Assembly: GCA_039654915.1 (NCBI GenBank)
Contig: CM077593.1
Location: forward strand, 115,499,413-115,563,412
DNA from: Aquilaria yunnanensis
Lineage: Eukaryota; Streptophyta; Magnoliopsida; Malvales; Thymelaeaceae
Direction of reading: 5' to 3'
Length of the DNA stretch: 64,000 nucleotides
Shown: positions 33,007-43,922 of the stretch, piece after piece
How the letters are laid out: the number at the start of each line of letters is the position of its first letter
Numbering within the stretch: the stretch's first letter is position 1
Position numbers and translations under genes: made by a program
The notes under the pieces: generated by a model
Told to the model about the DNA's origin: nothing
What the model saw: the letters and a program-made list of their open reading frames with translations, nothing else
The model's database searches: none

Positions 33007-33739
33007 ATGAGTGAATTTGATTATCCACTATCATGGAACTTCAAGACTTTTAGTTGTTATTAAAAAGACCAAAAAGTTAGCATAGTTTGATTCGTGGTTT
33101 TGATGCATAAAGAATATTTGCACAAAACAGAAGTATAACAAAAGAAAGATAAGTTTATTAATAACTTAAATAGCAATTAACAACTCATGAACTATTATGG
33201 AAAAATGAGTTAAAACCATAAATACGAAAATAAAAGTGTAGAGCAACAACACAGCATAACAATGATATGCTTATGGCGTTGGTAAATGGGAGGAATACTA
33301 TGGTCAGTTCTATGGTTAAGTGGGGAGTTCTATATGCATAAGGTGGCTTATCAAAAAGGCAAGGGATAGTTCCCGAATCCCGTCACTAAATTATAGTAAC
33401 GGCCCGATTCCTTACCCCCTAGGGTTTATGTAAGGAATGGATTAATTCGAGTCGTAGCTTTTCGTGGGCCCATGCAGAGACTAACCGTCTCAGAAGGCAA
33501 TACACTACTTTGCTACTTTGAAACCGGTGAAGGCTTGGAGACCATGGCCTCACAAGGACAACAACACCAATTCCGCTTAGAAAGAATCGTGTTCGATTTA
33601 AGTAAGCTCGGGTATAGAGCTTCATATTGTGAATGCATAATGCATGTTTTCGCTAAGTAAATATAGCATATAAAAATCCACATAATAAGCAAAGTAAATT
33701 AAAACAAATCAACTTTAGGCTCGACTCACTAACGTCGAG

Positions 33740-33757
33740 TCCCCAGCGGAGTCGCCA
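33740..33757 (-). promoter_or_regulatory. primer binding site
   Basis: Minus strand TGGCGACTCCGCTGGGGA begins three bases after the end of the 5' LTR. TGG pairs with the CCA end of a tRNA. A PBS of this kind, reported as tRNA-Arg, is known from Tat/Ogre-lineage elements (from memory). It fixes the element's direction as minus. Confidence 0.85.
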
Positions 33758-33760
33758 AGC

Positions 33761-36698
33761 TGTGGCAACGTCGGAACGTTTCGGAGTCGCCACCAATCTG
33801 TTTCACCTAGGTCGATTGGTCACCTTAAAATTGGTCTGCGAGAGTTCGGGGATCGGGAGTACGGTTACGCTAAAACAACTTTGTTATAGCGCCCAAAATT
33901 GGCACCTTAGTTGATTTTAATTTTGTTTTGCTTTGCTTTTAGAAAATATTCAGTTAATTTTCAAACTAGAAATTTTAACTGAATTAATCGGATGTGGATT
34001 TTTAAATTAATTTATATAAAATTTGATACTTCCGAACCATAGACTCTGCCGAGTCATTTGGACACGGAAGATTTAATTCCGAACCATGGACTCTGCCGAG
34101 TCACCCGGACACGGAATTTGATAAAATTTTAAATAAATTAATCCATATCGTAAATATGGATTTTTATCTTTGTATTTATTTAATTTAATTAAAAAGTAGA
34201 TGTTTTTCAAACCGTAGATCCTGACGGATCATCCGGATATGGAAATTATTTTTAAAAAGGTGAGCCAAAAAATAATTATTTAATCAAAATTTCATTTATT
34301 TAATAATGAAACCAAAAATTTATGTATATTTCAAAAAAAATAAAAGAAAAGTCTTAATACTTTATTTGATAAAAGGTGAACAAAAAAAATAATTATTTAA
34401 TCAAAGTTTTATTTAATAAAGGAAACAAAAATTGATATGTATATTTCAAAAATAAAAGAAAAGTTTTAATATTTTTATTTGTTTTATTTTGTTTTAATGA
34501 AAGATTAACCAAAAGTAATTATTTAATTAAGAAACCAAAAGTAATTATTTAATTAAGAAACCAAAAATTTATATGCATATTTTAAAAATAAATAAAAGTT
34601 TTTTATATTTATATATTTTATTTTTTTGTGTTCTTTTTTATTGATAAAATAATTTTCTAATTTATAAGTCTAAAAATACATCTAATTAATAAGTCTAAAA
34701 TATTTAAAAAAATTTAATTCTTTTTTTCTTGTTTATTTTTATTACCTTTATTTGAAATTATTTGGGTAAAATTTTATTTTGTTTAATAAAGGAAACAAAA
34801 AGTTATATCTTTTTATTATTTTGAAAGAAATAAGTAAAATATTACTGGATAAAAAATAAGTAAAATATTATCCCAAAGTTTTTATTTTTTTTAATAATAA
34901 AAGAAAATTTATTTATACACTTTATGTAAAAAAAAATATATTTTATATACTTTATTTAAAAAATATTTTTCAAGCCATGGATCCTGGCGGATCATTTGGA
35001 CATGGAGTTTAATTAATTAATTATTTAATTAATTATTAATTAAATCATAATTTTTATTGGATTTTTATTATTGTTTTTCTTGAATTTTTAATTATTATTA
35101 CTATAGAAATATATTTAAAAACAGAATTGATTTTTGTTGTATTTTTAGAATTATTTAATTATGTTTGTTAAATAATTTTTAATAAAAAGAATAAAAAGTT
35201 TAACTTTTTGTTCTCTTTAAAGAAATAATTAAAACATATGTTTCAAAATAATAAAAGATAATTGTCTTTAAAAAAACGATTTTTAAATAGAATAAAGTTA
35301 ATTATTCACATAAAAGAATCTTCTTTTAATTAGTTACTGTTTACTTATTTATTTATTTTTTATTATCAAATAAGTAAAATAAATTTTATCATAAAATAAA
35401 GTTTTGGCATAAAGGAAAATTAAATAAAGTAAAGTAAAGGGGAGGTTTTATTTTAGTTTAGACATAAAAAAATGCATAAAATAACACATGTAAACATATA
35501 AAGGAATATTAAAAGATAATAAATAAATAAATACAGTGGGGCTTTTTGACCATCCACTTAAAAAATAAATAAATATAAGGCATAACCTTCCATGAATTAT
35601 AAAAGTTAGCAAGAGTTAGTAAAGTTAGATGTTAATATTAATGACAATAATAATAAAAGTTAGTAAAGTTAGTAAATTAGTAACAATAATAATAATAAAA
35701 GGTTAGTAAAGTTAGTAAGTTAATAACAATAATAGCAATAAAAAAAAAGGTTAGTAAGGTTAGTAAGTTAGTGAGTTAATAACAATTATAACAATAATAA
35801 AAGGTTAGTAAGGTTAGTAAGTTAGTAAGTTAATAACAACAGTAATAAAAGTTAATAATGATAATAATAATAAACAAGTAAAATATAAAAGGAAAGTTAG
35901 TAATTAATTCTCTGCAAGAATAAAATAAAAGGTTAGTGACTCAATAGAAATAAATTGAAAAGATGAAGGGCGAAAGCTGAATTTTACCTAGGAACTAAAA
36001 TTTCTAATCCTCTAGGAAACGCGGACGCGCGCGAGGAAAAAAAAAAAAAAAACAGTGAGAGAAGGTTTAGGTTTTCTGGAGAGGAAGAGAAGAGGGCCAG
36101 GGACCTAGGCTAATTTTTTTCCTTTTTCTTAAACGGAGCTCTAAGCTTTCTCTCTATTTTTTTCTGTGTTCAGCACAAAATTTGGGGGGGCTATTTATAG
36201 AGAAAGTTTGGCTGAACTGTTGATGGATAAATTAATAAAAAATTTCAAACTTATCTTTAAAATTGGTAAAATGACAATTTTAGTCCTTTACGTCTCTCAG
36301 CCTCTAGATAAGTTCCTGAAGCTTCTGATTTTGACAATTTTATCGTTTTCTGTCAATTTGTGCCAGAAACGTCGGCAGGCTCAAAATTTTATGTGACAAA
36401 CTACCAAATGCTCCTGGAACTTTTAGAATTTGTCAATTTTTCCCGAAACTTCTCAATTTTGTCATTTTTACCTCAAACTTTAAATTTTTTGTCATTTTTT
36501 TCATGAAATTTTATTTTATTTCAAACATACACATATTCACATATATATCATTTTAAATCAAATTTTCACAAAACAAAAATATATTTTAAACTAATTAAAT
36601 TTTTCTAATAATAATAGTAATATTTTTTTTTTAAATTAATTTTTTTTAATAAAATTTTTTAAAATTTTAAAACACCCGGACGAAATTGGGTGTCAACA
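33761..36698 (-). repeat. 5' LTR of the large retroelement
   Basis: 2938 bp, followed on the plus strand by the target duplication CATCA. Its TATA box lies on the minus strand at 36192-36199. Nearly identical to 19846-22781. Confidence 0.95.
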
Positions 36699-36703
36699 CA
36701 TCA

Positions 36704-37041
36704 TTATAAGGATAAATATGTTTATTATTATTATTATTATTAAGGTACCGTTTTAATGTATTTTACTTTTTTTATCGCCATGCACTCCATTCTCTTCCTT
36801 AACCTTATGCCATTACATCCCCAATTTCTTTCTTATGCAAACACTTTCATTCAACCCCCATATCAAATAAAATAAAAGTATTATAACTAATAAAAAATAA
36901 TCTTAAACAAATAATATATAACACAAAAGCTTCCGATAAAAAAAAAAAAAAAAGACCCATGTATTGCACGGATAACATAACTAGTTAAAAACAAAAAGAC
37001 ATAAGGCGATCGAGTTAAAGGATCCAACTTGTTCTTACGCT
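36704..37041. other. intergenic, AT-rich
   Basis: A short ATT tract (36720-36742) and a poly-A tract near 36941. It is the 3' flank of the NHL-type gene that follows. Confidence 0.5.
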
Positions 37042-37593
37042 CTAGTTGCTGGGAACATGCTTGAGCTTGATCTCCTTCTTCTTACTAGAAATCTTGCCAC
37101 TCCCATCAATAGGTATCTTGCCGCTCACGTGAATTGGATGGTGCTTGCTCTCGATGCCCCATGTCTTGTACTTCACCCTGGTCTGCACATCAACCTTTAC
37201 TTCAGCCTTCCCGCTGCGCATCGCGTTGCGAACATTTCTCCAGCCACCACCACTTACATCCACATAATCATCATACGACTGCGTGCTGCTCTTCTTCTGG
37301 CGGAAACCAGACTTGTTTCTTGTCCCGATTAGTTCGTTTTCACCGTCGAAAAAGCCGACCATGACTGGGTCGTAGTAGATTCCGGAATCTGTGTTTGGGT
37401 TCTTAAATTGTAGTTCGTAGCTGACTTTGCCACCGCCGGAATCATCACTGCGATTTAACGGAGGGACGGAGAAATCTATTATTGCAAGGCTGGGGCTTCT
37501 GGGACGCAAAGCTAGAAACAGGCACAAGGCGAGTAAGCCCAGGAGCCCAACAACTTGGAGAAGCCAGATGGAGAAGCGACCGGTGTCGCACAT
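37042..37593 (-). CDS. NDR1/HIN1-like (LEA14/LEA_2) membrane protein
   Basis: 183 codons in one exon. Residues about 8-29 form a transmembrane helix (WLLQVVGLLGLLALCLFLAL). It is followed by the family hallmark LRPRSP, then a LEA_2-type beta-sandwich domain with IIDFSVPPLN, YELQFKNPN and a C-terminal KYKTWGIESKHHP block. NHL proteins are type II plasma-membrane proteins related to NDR1 and HIN1, several of them induced in defence. The cytosolic N-terminus is very short (about seven residues). A related gene lies 4.3 kb away on the same strand, so this may be a small cluster. Specific function is not inferable. Confidence 0.85.
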   Translation of the reverse strand: MCDTGRFSIWLLQVVGLLGLLALCLFLALRPRSPSLAIIDFSVPPLNRSDDSGGGKVSYELQFKNPNTDSGIYYDPVMVGFFDGENELIGTRNKSGFRQKKSSTQSYDDYVDVSGGGWRNVRNAMRSGKAEVKVDVQTRVKYKTWGIESKHHPIHVSGKIPIDGSGKISSKKKEIKLKHVPSN

Positions 37594-38498
37594 TATGAGT
37601 TTAGTTGCTCGAGGAAATTAATTAATGAGAGCTAGCTCTTTGAGGTTATTGGGGGTGACTGGAAATGGAAATGAGAAATGAAAATGGGCTTCATTTCCCT
37701 GGGGAGGGTGGGGGAAGAAATAGTATACTTTGAGTGAGAATAAACCCAAGTTATAATTGGACGACATAACTTTGCAGGATGGAAGAATATGCTTTCCTTG
37801 GAGATGGTGAGATCCTTCGATCCTTAAGGACCTTAACTACTCCATTTCTTTTGTTTCAGGTTAATTTCATGTTTTGGAAACAGATTTATATGCATGGAGT
37901 GGCCTATACAGAAGAGAGACTAAGGGAGAAAACACAGATTGGTGGCTGTGCCTTTGCAAATTCATTAGCTTTTAATTTCACCTACATAAGTTACGATTGA
38001 CAAATTCTCCGCATGATTTTTTTTTAATTTTTTCAGAAAATTTTTCTAGTGTAATGTTCCATGTCTAGTTCAATTAAAATGGGCTTCTTAAACTTTGCCA
38101 CTTTTCATAATTACATCCTTTTTTTCAGATACATGAGACGGAGGTTATAGAATGAATTGGGATTGAACCTAGCGACAACAACAACTCTTTAACCATTAGG
38201 TCAAAAATTTGGTTATTAACGAGTTCTCTTATTTTCTGCTATTATTATTTGTTATATTCTGTTGTTTTTTTTCCATGATGTCCTTGCGACACTTTAGAGT
38301 AAGATTATTAATTTCTCGTTCTTCAAACCTAAAGTTTGTCATAGATTACGTAATTAGCTAAAGACTAAATAAACTATAATGCTCTCTGTATTTCTTGGTA
38401 TTTGGTTTTTAATCCAGCTGGTAGAAAAATGCCATAATGCTTGAGACTCTATCCAAAAAAAAAATAATAATAACAAGCCATCACTATATACCATTGAG
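37594..38498. other. upstream region of the NHL-type gene, no other gene
   Basis: Contains the presumed promoter of the minus-strand gene. No convincing TATA position or other ORF was recognised. Confidence 0.45.
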
Positions 38499-39632
38499 CG
38501 GGTAAATTGCACCTAGTACCCTTAACCTGTAATTGTTGTCTCATTTCTAACCCTAACCTTCACTTTACTTATAGCGTATTCATAACCTCAATAAAATGTT
38601 TCATTTTGGCATATTTTTAGAGGAAAATCGTTATCTTGGATGGAAAAAACTACGTCAGTAGTACTGTAGGGAAAAATGCTTATTTTAACCTTTATAGAAA
38701 TTCTTTTTGCCAAAAAAGCCTTAAAGCTTTTAAATCTAACAAAAACCCTTAAAACTTTCTCCAGCCAACTCTCTCCTCCCTCACCTCCCTCTCCGGCATC
38801 CCCATCTCAACAGCCTCCCTCTCCGGCGAACCCCCTCCTACCTCTCATCCCTTTTTGGCCTCTTTTCCACTGTGAGTTTGGTTAACTGGCTTCCTTTTCC
38901 TAAATCGAGCCTCCCTCTTGCGACAGAATCGAGCTCGGTCTTCAATTACAACTCTCGATCCTCGTGCACTTGTCATCGAATCATCATCATCTACTCACCA
39001 TTGAATCACCCTCACCCACTAACACCGAATCGAGAGGAAGCCGAATCGGGTTCTTCTCTCTCGCTTCCCTCTTGCAAATTAGGTGGACTTGGATGAATCG
39101 TGACATAATTTATGGAATTCGGAGAGGGAGAGGAACCATGAATCACGATGGAATCGATGGAATAGGACAAAATCGGACCGAATCACAAGTAAGGATGGGG
39201 GAGAGGAAGCAGGGATGGATAAGTGGATGGGTGAGCGATGGCAAGGATGGTGAGTGGCAGTGGGTAAGGGAGGCGAACGAAGAAGAGAGCTGGCCGAAGA
39301 TAGGAGGACAGGGCGAAAAGGGAGGCCGAAGATAGGGCCATCGGAGAGGGAGGAGAGGTAGGAGAGGTTGGCTTGATTTTTTGTTAGATTTAAAAGCTTT
39401 AAGGCTTTTTTGGTAAAGGAGATTTTTATCGGGATTAAAACAAACATTTTTTCCCACAATAATTTGCTGATGTGACATTTTTCGTTCGAGATAATGATTT
39501 CTGTCCAAAAATGGATCAAAATGAAACATTTTTTCCCACAATAAGGTTATGGATACGCTACGAGCAAAGTGAAAGTTAGGGTTAAAAAAAAGACAATAAT
39601 TAAATGTTGGGGGTAGCAAGTGCAATTTACCC
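38499..39632. mobile_element. non-autonomous Mutator-like element
   Basis: The ends are CGGGTAAATTGCACC and the inverse of GTGCAATTTACCC. Inverted similarity extends roughly 240 bp inward, with landmarks such as GCCTTAAAGCTTTTAAATCTAAC and its inverse. The flanking 9-mers ACCATTGAG (38490-38498) and ATCATTGAG (39633-39641) match at 8 of 9, as for a Mutator target duplication. The core (38760-39340) is GC-rich: C/T-biased on the left, G/A-biased on the right. No transposase. Confidence 0.75.
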
Positions 39633-39641
39633 ATCATTGAG

Positions 39642-40860
39642 TAGCTATAATTTGCACTTGGTACACCAACGTACACCATACTCTTGTATTTTATCGAACA
39701 ACACATTTATATGAATGCAACAACACATTCGTGTGATTAGAACAACACATCTTACGTAATGAACATAATTTTATAGAATAATACATTGGCGTAAATGGAA
39801 TGACACTTCATACTGGAAAAAATAGCAAAACTTACAAATAACAAATGAACACCATCTTACAGAATATCATATTTATATGAATAAAATACTACTTATTTTT
39901 TAAAGAAAGAGATTATTTACAGAACATGATTTTCTATGAAGTGAACAATATATTATAGAACAACATACATGTATAAATTGAATAATACTTTCTACTAAAA
40001 GGAACAAAATTGTTTACAAAACAACAATTCTTATAAAGTGAAAGCATATATGGAACAGAACATTTATATGAATAAAACGACACATTTTACTGAGAAAAAC
40101 AACATTAATGCTTGCAAAAAGAGGTTTTTTCTGATTACCAAGAAAAACAATAAAAGGGTTGCCCATTTTTTTTATACAAGGTGTCAACTCATATTTAGGA
40201 AAAATCAAGCAATGATGAAGCAAAATAATACGACCACAAAAAGAAATGTAGGAGAAGCTTATTTTAGCGATTTGGCTACAGTTGTTGGCTCGGATTCTTC
40301 AGCAACTTGTTCTTTAGCAGCAAGTGCCTCTTCTGTGGGTACTATGGGTGAAGCTCCGTTAGGTACATCTTCTTTGTAGTGGCAGGGCCTTTATCTGTAG
40401 GGGGTGTAGTTCCTCAACAACTTGCAGCACACAGAAACAACTCGGACGACGACGTCTCGTCCACTCTGACCAGAGGCCAGAGGCTCTCTTCCTCATCTGC
40501 TGCCAATTTGGGTGGCTCTGGTTGGGATCCTTTCAATCGGATGTTGTCATTGGAGATCGACCACGCGACGCGAGACAAATGCAAGTAAGGCTTAGACCCA
40601 AAGAATGGTGAGGCAAATTCAGATGAGGATCTCCGTCATTGTCGTTGTTCCAGCTAATCTAGAACATAGAGGCTGTAGCAGAAAAAAAGACCCTTCAGCT
40701 ATCGTTCGAGATTGTCACCCTTTGGGGCCGGCGCCGACTAAAACAATAGAGCAAGGAAATTAAATAGAGAGAGCGAGGCGAGAATCAGCAAAGAATGAGG
40801 ATAAAAGAGGAGAGGTAGGAAGCTAATGGCAAGATCCTAAATATGTTCAAAGTAGGGATG
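39642..40860. other. degenerate AACAACACAT-type repeats, then unrecognised sequence
   Basis: From 39690 to about 40210 the phrase GAACAACACATTTATATGAATAAAA recurs in degraded form. From 40216 to 40860 the sequence is of moderate GC with short ORFs (40038-40379 and 40379-40588) that lack recognisable domains. I do not call a gene. Confidence 0.4.
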
Positions 40861-41114
40861 CTTTGTGTAAGCCGGGAGTATTATTTTATCCCCAGTCTTA
40901 CAAAATAGAGTGAGTAATAATCTGACTTGGGCAATACCTCATGTAAGAATATATCCAAAATAAAATAAAAATAAAGTTCATTGTCATTTGGCCATAAAAT
41001 AAAATAAAATAGCATTTAGATAAATCTTAATAAAACAAATAATTGTAATTCTAAAGCCAACGGTTAAATCACCGTTGCATATTATAAGTTTACATGAAGG
41101 GGATTGAAATTACA

Positions 41115-41701
41115 GAACCCGATTCCTCTGTCCCTGTCCCTTTCATGTCCCCTAACCTGTTTTTTTACCACATGTTCAACTTAACAGGAATAAAAGACGG
41201 CAATGGATGGAGACGGAGAGAGATGGACAACGGAACGGACTAGCCTTTATTCCTGTTAACCTAACGGAGACACAGCACTCCATTGCCTGCATCCACCACC
41301 AAGTTCGCCCCCATTGTGGGCCATTTCTAGTACTGGTTCTCCAGAACTAGTTCCAACAGAGGCACCACCGACCCCGTCCAGTTGCCTGTATCTCTGAAGC
41401 ATTGAAGCAGAACTCAGGTGGCTTCACTTGTATAAAGGGCCGAAGTAGTTGATCAGGAATTTGTAGATCAATGAATGGAGGATCATGTAAGGCTCTATTG
41501 TGCTGATTGATCCCGCCGCCACTGGATTTGTCGAGGGTCAGAACCAATTTGGGAAATGAGTATGGCAGGTGGAAAAGGATTAATAAGCGAGTCCGTTTCT
41601 CTCTATCTCTGTCTACACTGCCATCTTTTATTTCTATTAAGTTGAACATGTGGTAAAAAGCCAAGCTAGGGGGGACACGAAGGGGCAGAGGAATCGGATT
41701 T
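41115..41701. mobile_element. small Mutator-like TIR element with perfect 9-bp TSD
   Basis: A perfect target duplication GAAATTACA flanks the element (41106-41114 and 41702-41710). The TIRs read GAACCCGATTCCTCTG and AAATCCGATTCCTCTG in inverse orientation, and extend about 72 bp to the shared TTTTTACCACATGTTCAACTT. The 105-codon minus-strand ORF inside has no recognisable domain and is probably fortuitous. Confidence 0.85.
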
Positions 41702-41856
41702 GAAATTACATAGTGTTATAGTAGAGTCAATTTATCGACACAAAATAATCGAAGAGCATACAAATGGAAAAAGAAAATGAAATAATTACACTTACCCAAA
41801 CACAACCAAACAATAAAATTATAACCCAAAGAATGAAATTTACAAATCCACTCATC

Positions 41857-42534
41857 TCAGGAGAAATAAACAGGACACCGCTTCTCTCGAAAGCCCGCCA
41901 GAATCGTCCCGTCGGGGCCAACCGGAACGTCACAGTTGGCATACATCTTATGGTGCTTGCTCTCCCACTGGAACACCTTGAATCGGATCGTCGATGATAT
42001 TTCCAGCCGGAAAGGCACCGAACCCCTCTGCCGGTCGTTCAGGAACTCCGACCACCGCGCGCTGTTCACCGTCAAAGTCGCCCCGCTCAGCGTTTCCGTG
42101 AAAACCTTAGTCGTTTTCGGCTCCTGGTTGAACTGGTCGGCCAAGGGCGTCGTCCCTATCTGCTGGTCCTTGTAATAAACGGTGGCATTAACGGACTCGT
42201 AGAAAATGATAATTTTCTGGTTGGGATTGCGGTCGGTGACGTTGAATGTGATCTGGGCGTTCTCGAAGCCGGCAGGTTGGGCGAGTCCTTGGACGGAGAA
42301 GTCGTGGATGTGGAAGCGGGGACGGTGGGGGCGGAGGCTGAGCCAGAAGATGAAGGCGATGAGGCCGAAGAGGAAGAGAAGAGACAGGAAAATGGAGCAG
42401 ACTACTTTGGATACGCGGGTGGTGAGGCTCTCCTTGACGCGGTGGGCGTAGTAGCCGGTGCGCGTGTGCTGGCGGTTGACTGCTTTGGTCTCGTCATTGC
42501 TGTAGTAGATGGGTAAGCGGGCGGGGGTCGACAT
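41857..42534 (-). CDS. NDR1/HIN1-like (LEA14/LEA_2) membrane protein
   Basis: 225 codons in one exon. The cytosolic N-terminus of about 40 residues is basic (NRQHTRTGYYAHRVKESLTT). A transmembrane helix lies at about residues 45-67 (CSIFLSLLFLFGLIAFIFWL), followed by the family hallmark SLRPHRPRFHIHDFSV. The extracytosolic LEA_2 domain has ITFNVTDRNPN, a possible N-glycosylation site in FNVT, and ends with VFQWESKHHKMYANCDV and two cysteines. Full length for the family; plasma-membrane, type II. It is more complete at the N-terminus than the gene at 37042-37593. Coding sequence is GC-rich against its surroundings, normal for an intronless plant gene. A defence role is known for some members but not shown here. 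Confidence 0.9.
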   Translation of the reverse strand: MSTPARLPIYYSNDETKAVNRQHTRTGYYAHRVKESLTTRVSKVVCSIFLSLLFLFGLIAFIFWLSLRPHRPRFHIHDFSVQGLAQPAGFENAQITFNVTDRNPNQKIIIFYESVNATVYYKDQQIGTTPLADQFNQEPKTTKVFTETLSGATLTVNSARWSEFLNDRQRGSVPFRLEISSTIRFKVFQWESKHHKMYANCDVPVGPDGTILAGFREKRCPVYFS

Positions 42535-43922
42535 CTTCTCCGGCGAGAGGAGGAAGAGGCCTAGTTGTGATGAACATGAAGCTTAGGAGAAGGAAGGTTA
42601 TATTGGATACGAGTTGAAGAATTTGGCATGGTGGAAGGAAAGAATATTGGCATGGATCGGCTAGCTGTAGCGTGCGTGAGGAAGCAAAGCGGCAACTTTG
42701 TTGTTCTGTTTTTAAGAAAAGCAGAAGAATATGGAAGTCTAAGTCTAGGATTCATGAGATTCTGTGCAAGAAATTAGATAAGGAGGAGTTAGTACTTTGT
42801 ATCGTATTATGTTTTGGAATAAAGCTAGCGAGCTTATTCATTGGAGAAACAAGGTATATAGTATAAAGGTATCCAGCCAAAAGGGTACGTAAGCATCTAC
42901 ATATATACTAGATATTCACCCTCTGGTATTTCTTTGCAGTGAAGGATGTAGCTAGACTTGGACAATATAATAACAGTACTAATAGAGTTATAACTATACC
43001 TTTTATTTTTCTACTGAAAGCAGTTTAATTCCTTCTTCTTTTTTTGTTTTGTATAGTGGGAATTAAACTTCCATGTCTCTCGTCTTTATAAACCAAACCT
43101 ACTCACTCCATACATTTTTCACAATGTCTGATACTTATTAAATCTAATTTAAACTATTCAAAATGCTATAGTTGATGGATAATGCAAGACTATCTTTTTT
43201 TCTTTTACTCCTGACAATCATGATCGAGTTCAATTTCCTTAACTTATACATCAATTAAAACATTATACTTTAATAAGATTGAAAACCACTTTAAAACATT
43301 TGTACGCCAAAAATAAGTATTTTTATGATTTTTTTTTTCTTTTTTTAAGCTGGCTAAGGAAAAACTTCATAAAAGAACGTTTATTTTGTAAAAATACCTC
43401 ATTTGACATTAGCGTCAACAATTAATATTAGAGTTTTGAAAAAACTATTAAATTTTAACTTTTAGCTTTAACGTTTTCATCTCATTTATTAAATAAATTA
43501 TCTAAAACTCTAATACTAATGACAAAAGCTGTTCCCAAATTAGGCTAATATAGTTTAAGTAATTATTAAAGTAAAATATTATATTTCAAATAATGTTGGC
43601 TGAGACAAAATTATAACTGATTCTTTTAGTTCGAAAATTTAGGCTTACGATATTTGGGTTGGATTGAGCTGTGCCCGTCTTGTGCAAGCAGGCCGTGCAG
43701 GATTTGAAAGAAAACAAATCATATGCCTCGGGTTTGTTTAACAATGTCTGGCGGGCTGACTGAACCCAGCTCAATGAGCATCTCTTTGCATAGAAGATGT
43801 ACGCTTCGAATCTTCGATTACCCAAAATAAAATGAGCGCTTCAAAATTAGAAAACCAGAAAATAGACAAAAGATGGAGATAGAGAGAGCGCGCGCCCAAA
43901 AACTACAATAATGCAACTAACT
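42535..43922. other. upstream and intergenic region, no gene recognised
   Basis: Promoter side of the minus-strand NHL-type gene, then AT-rich sequence. A TATAAA-like stretch near 43088 is too far away to assign. Confidence 0.45.

Larger units (their letters stand above)
19846..36698 (-). mobile_element. non-autonomous Ty3/gypsy (Tat/Ogre-like) LTR retroelement with cargo genes
   Basis: The element lies on the minus strand: 5' LTR 33761-36698, PBS 33740-33757, gag remnant 32706-31786, three zinc-finger protein genes, LOG, a hairpin-repeat array, PPT 22782-22796, 3' LTR 19846-22781. The target duplication is CATCA (19841-19845 and 36699-36703). The LTRs start TGTTGACACC and end GTTGCCACA in element orientation and are almost identical, implying recent insertion. 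The 11-kb interior has no reverse transcriptase, RNase H, integrase or protease frame that I can find, so movement must rely on proteins from another element. The PBS type and gag C-terminus suggest the Tat/Ogre side of Ty3/gypsy; this lineage call is inference. Structure and direction are certain from sequence. Confidence 0.92.

Noticed and set aside
40038..40588. Two adjacent plus-strand ORFs with Ser/Ala-rich ends
   Set aside because: No family resemblance, no splice support, and the first starts in degenerate repeat sequence.
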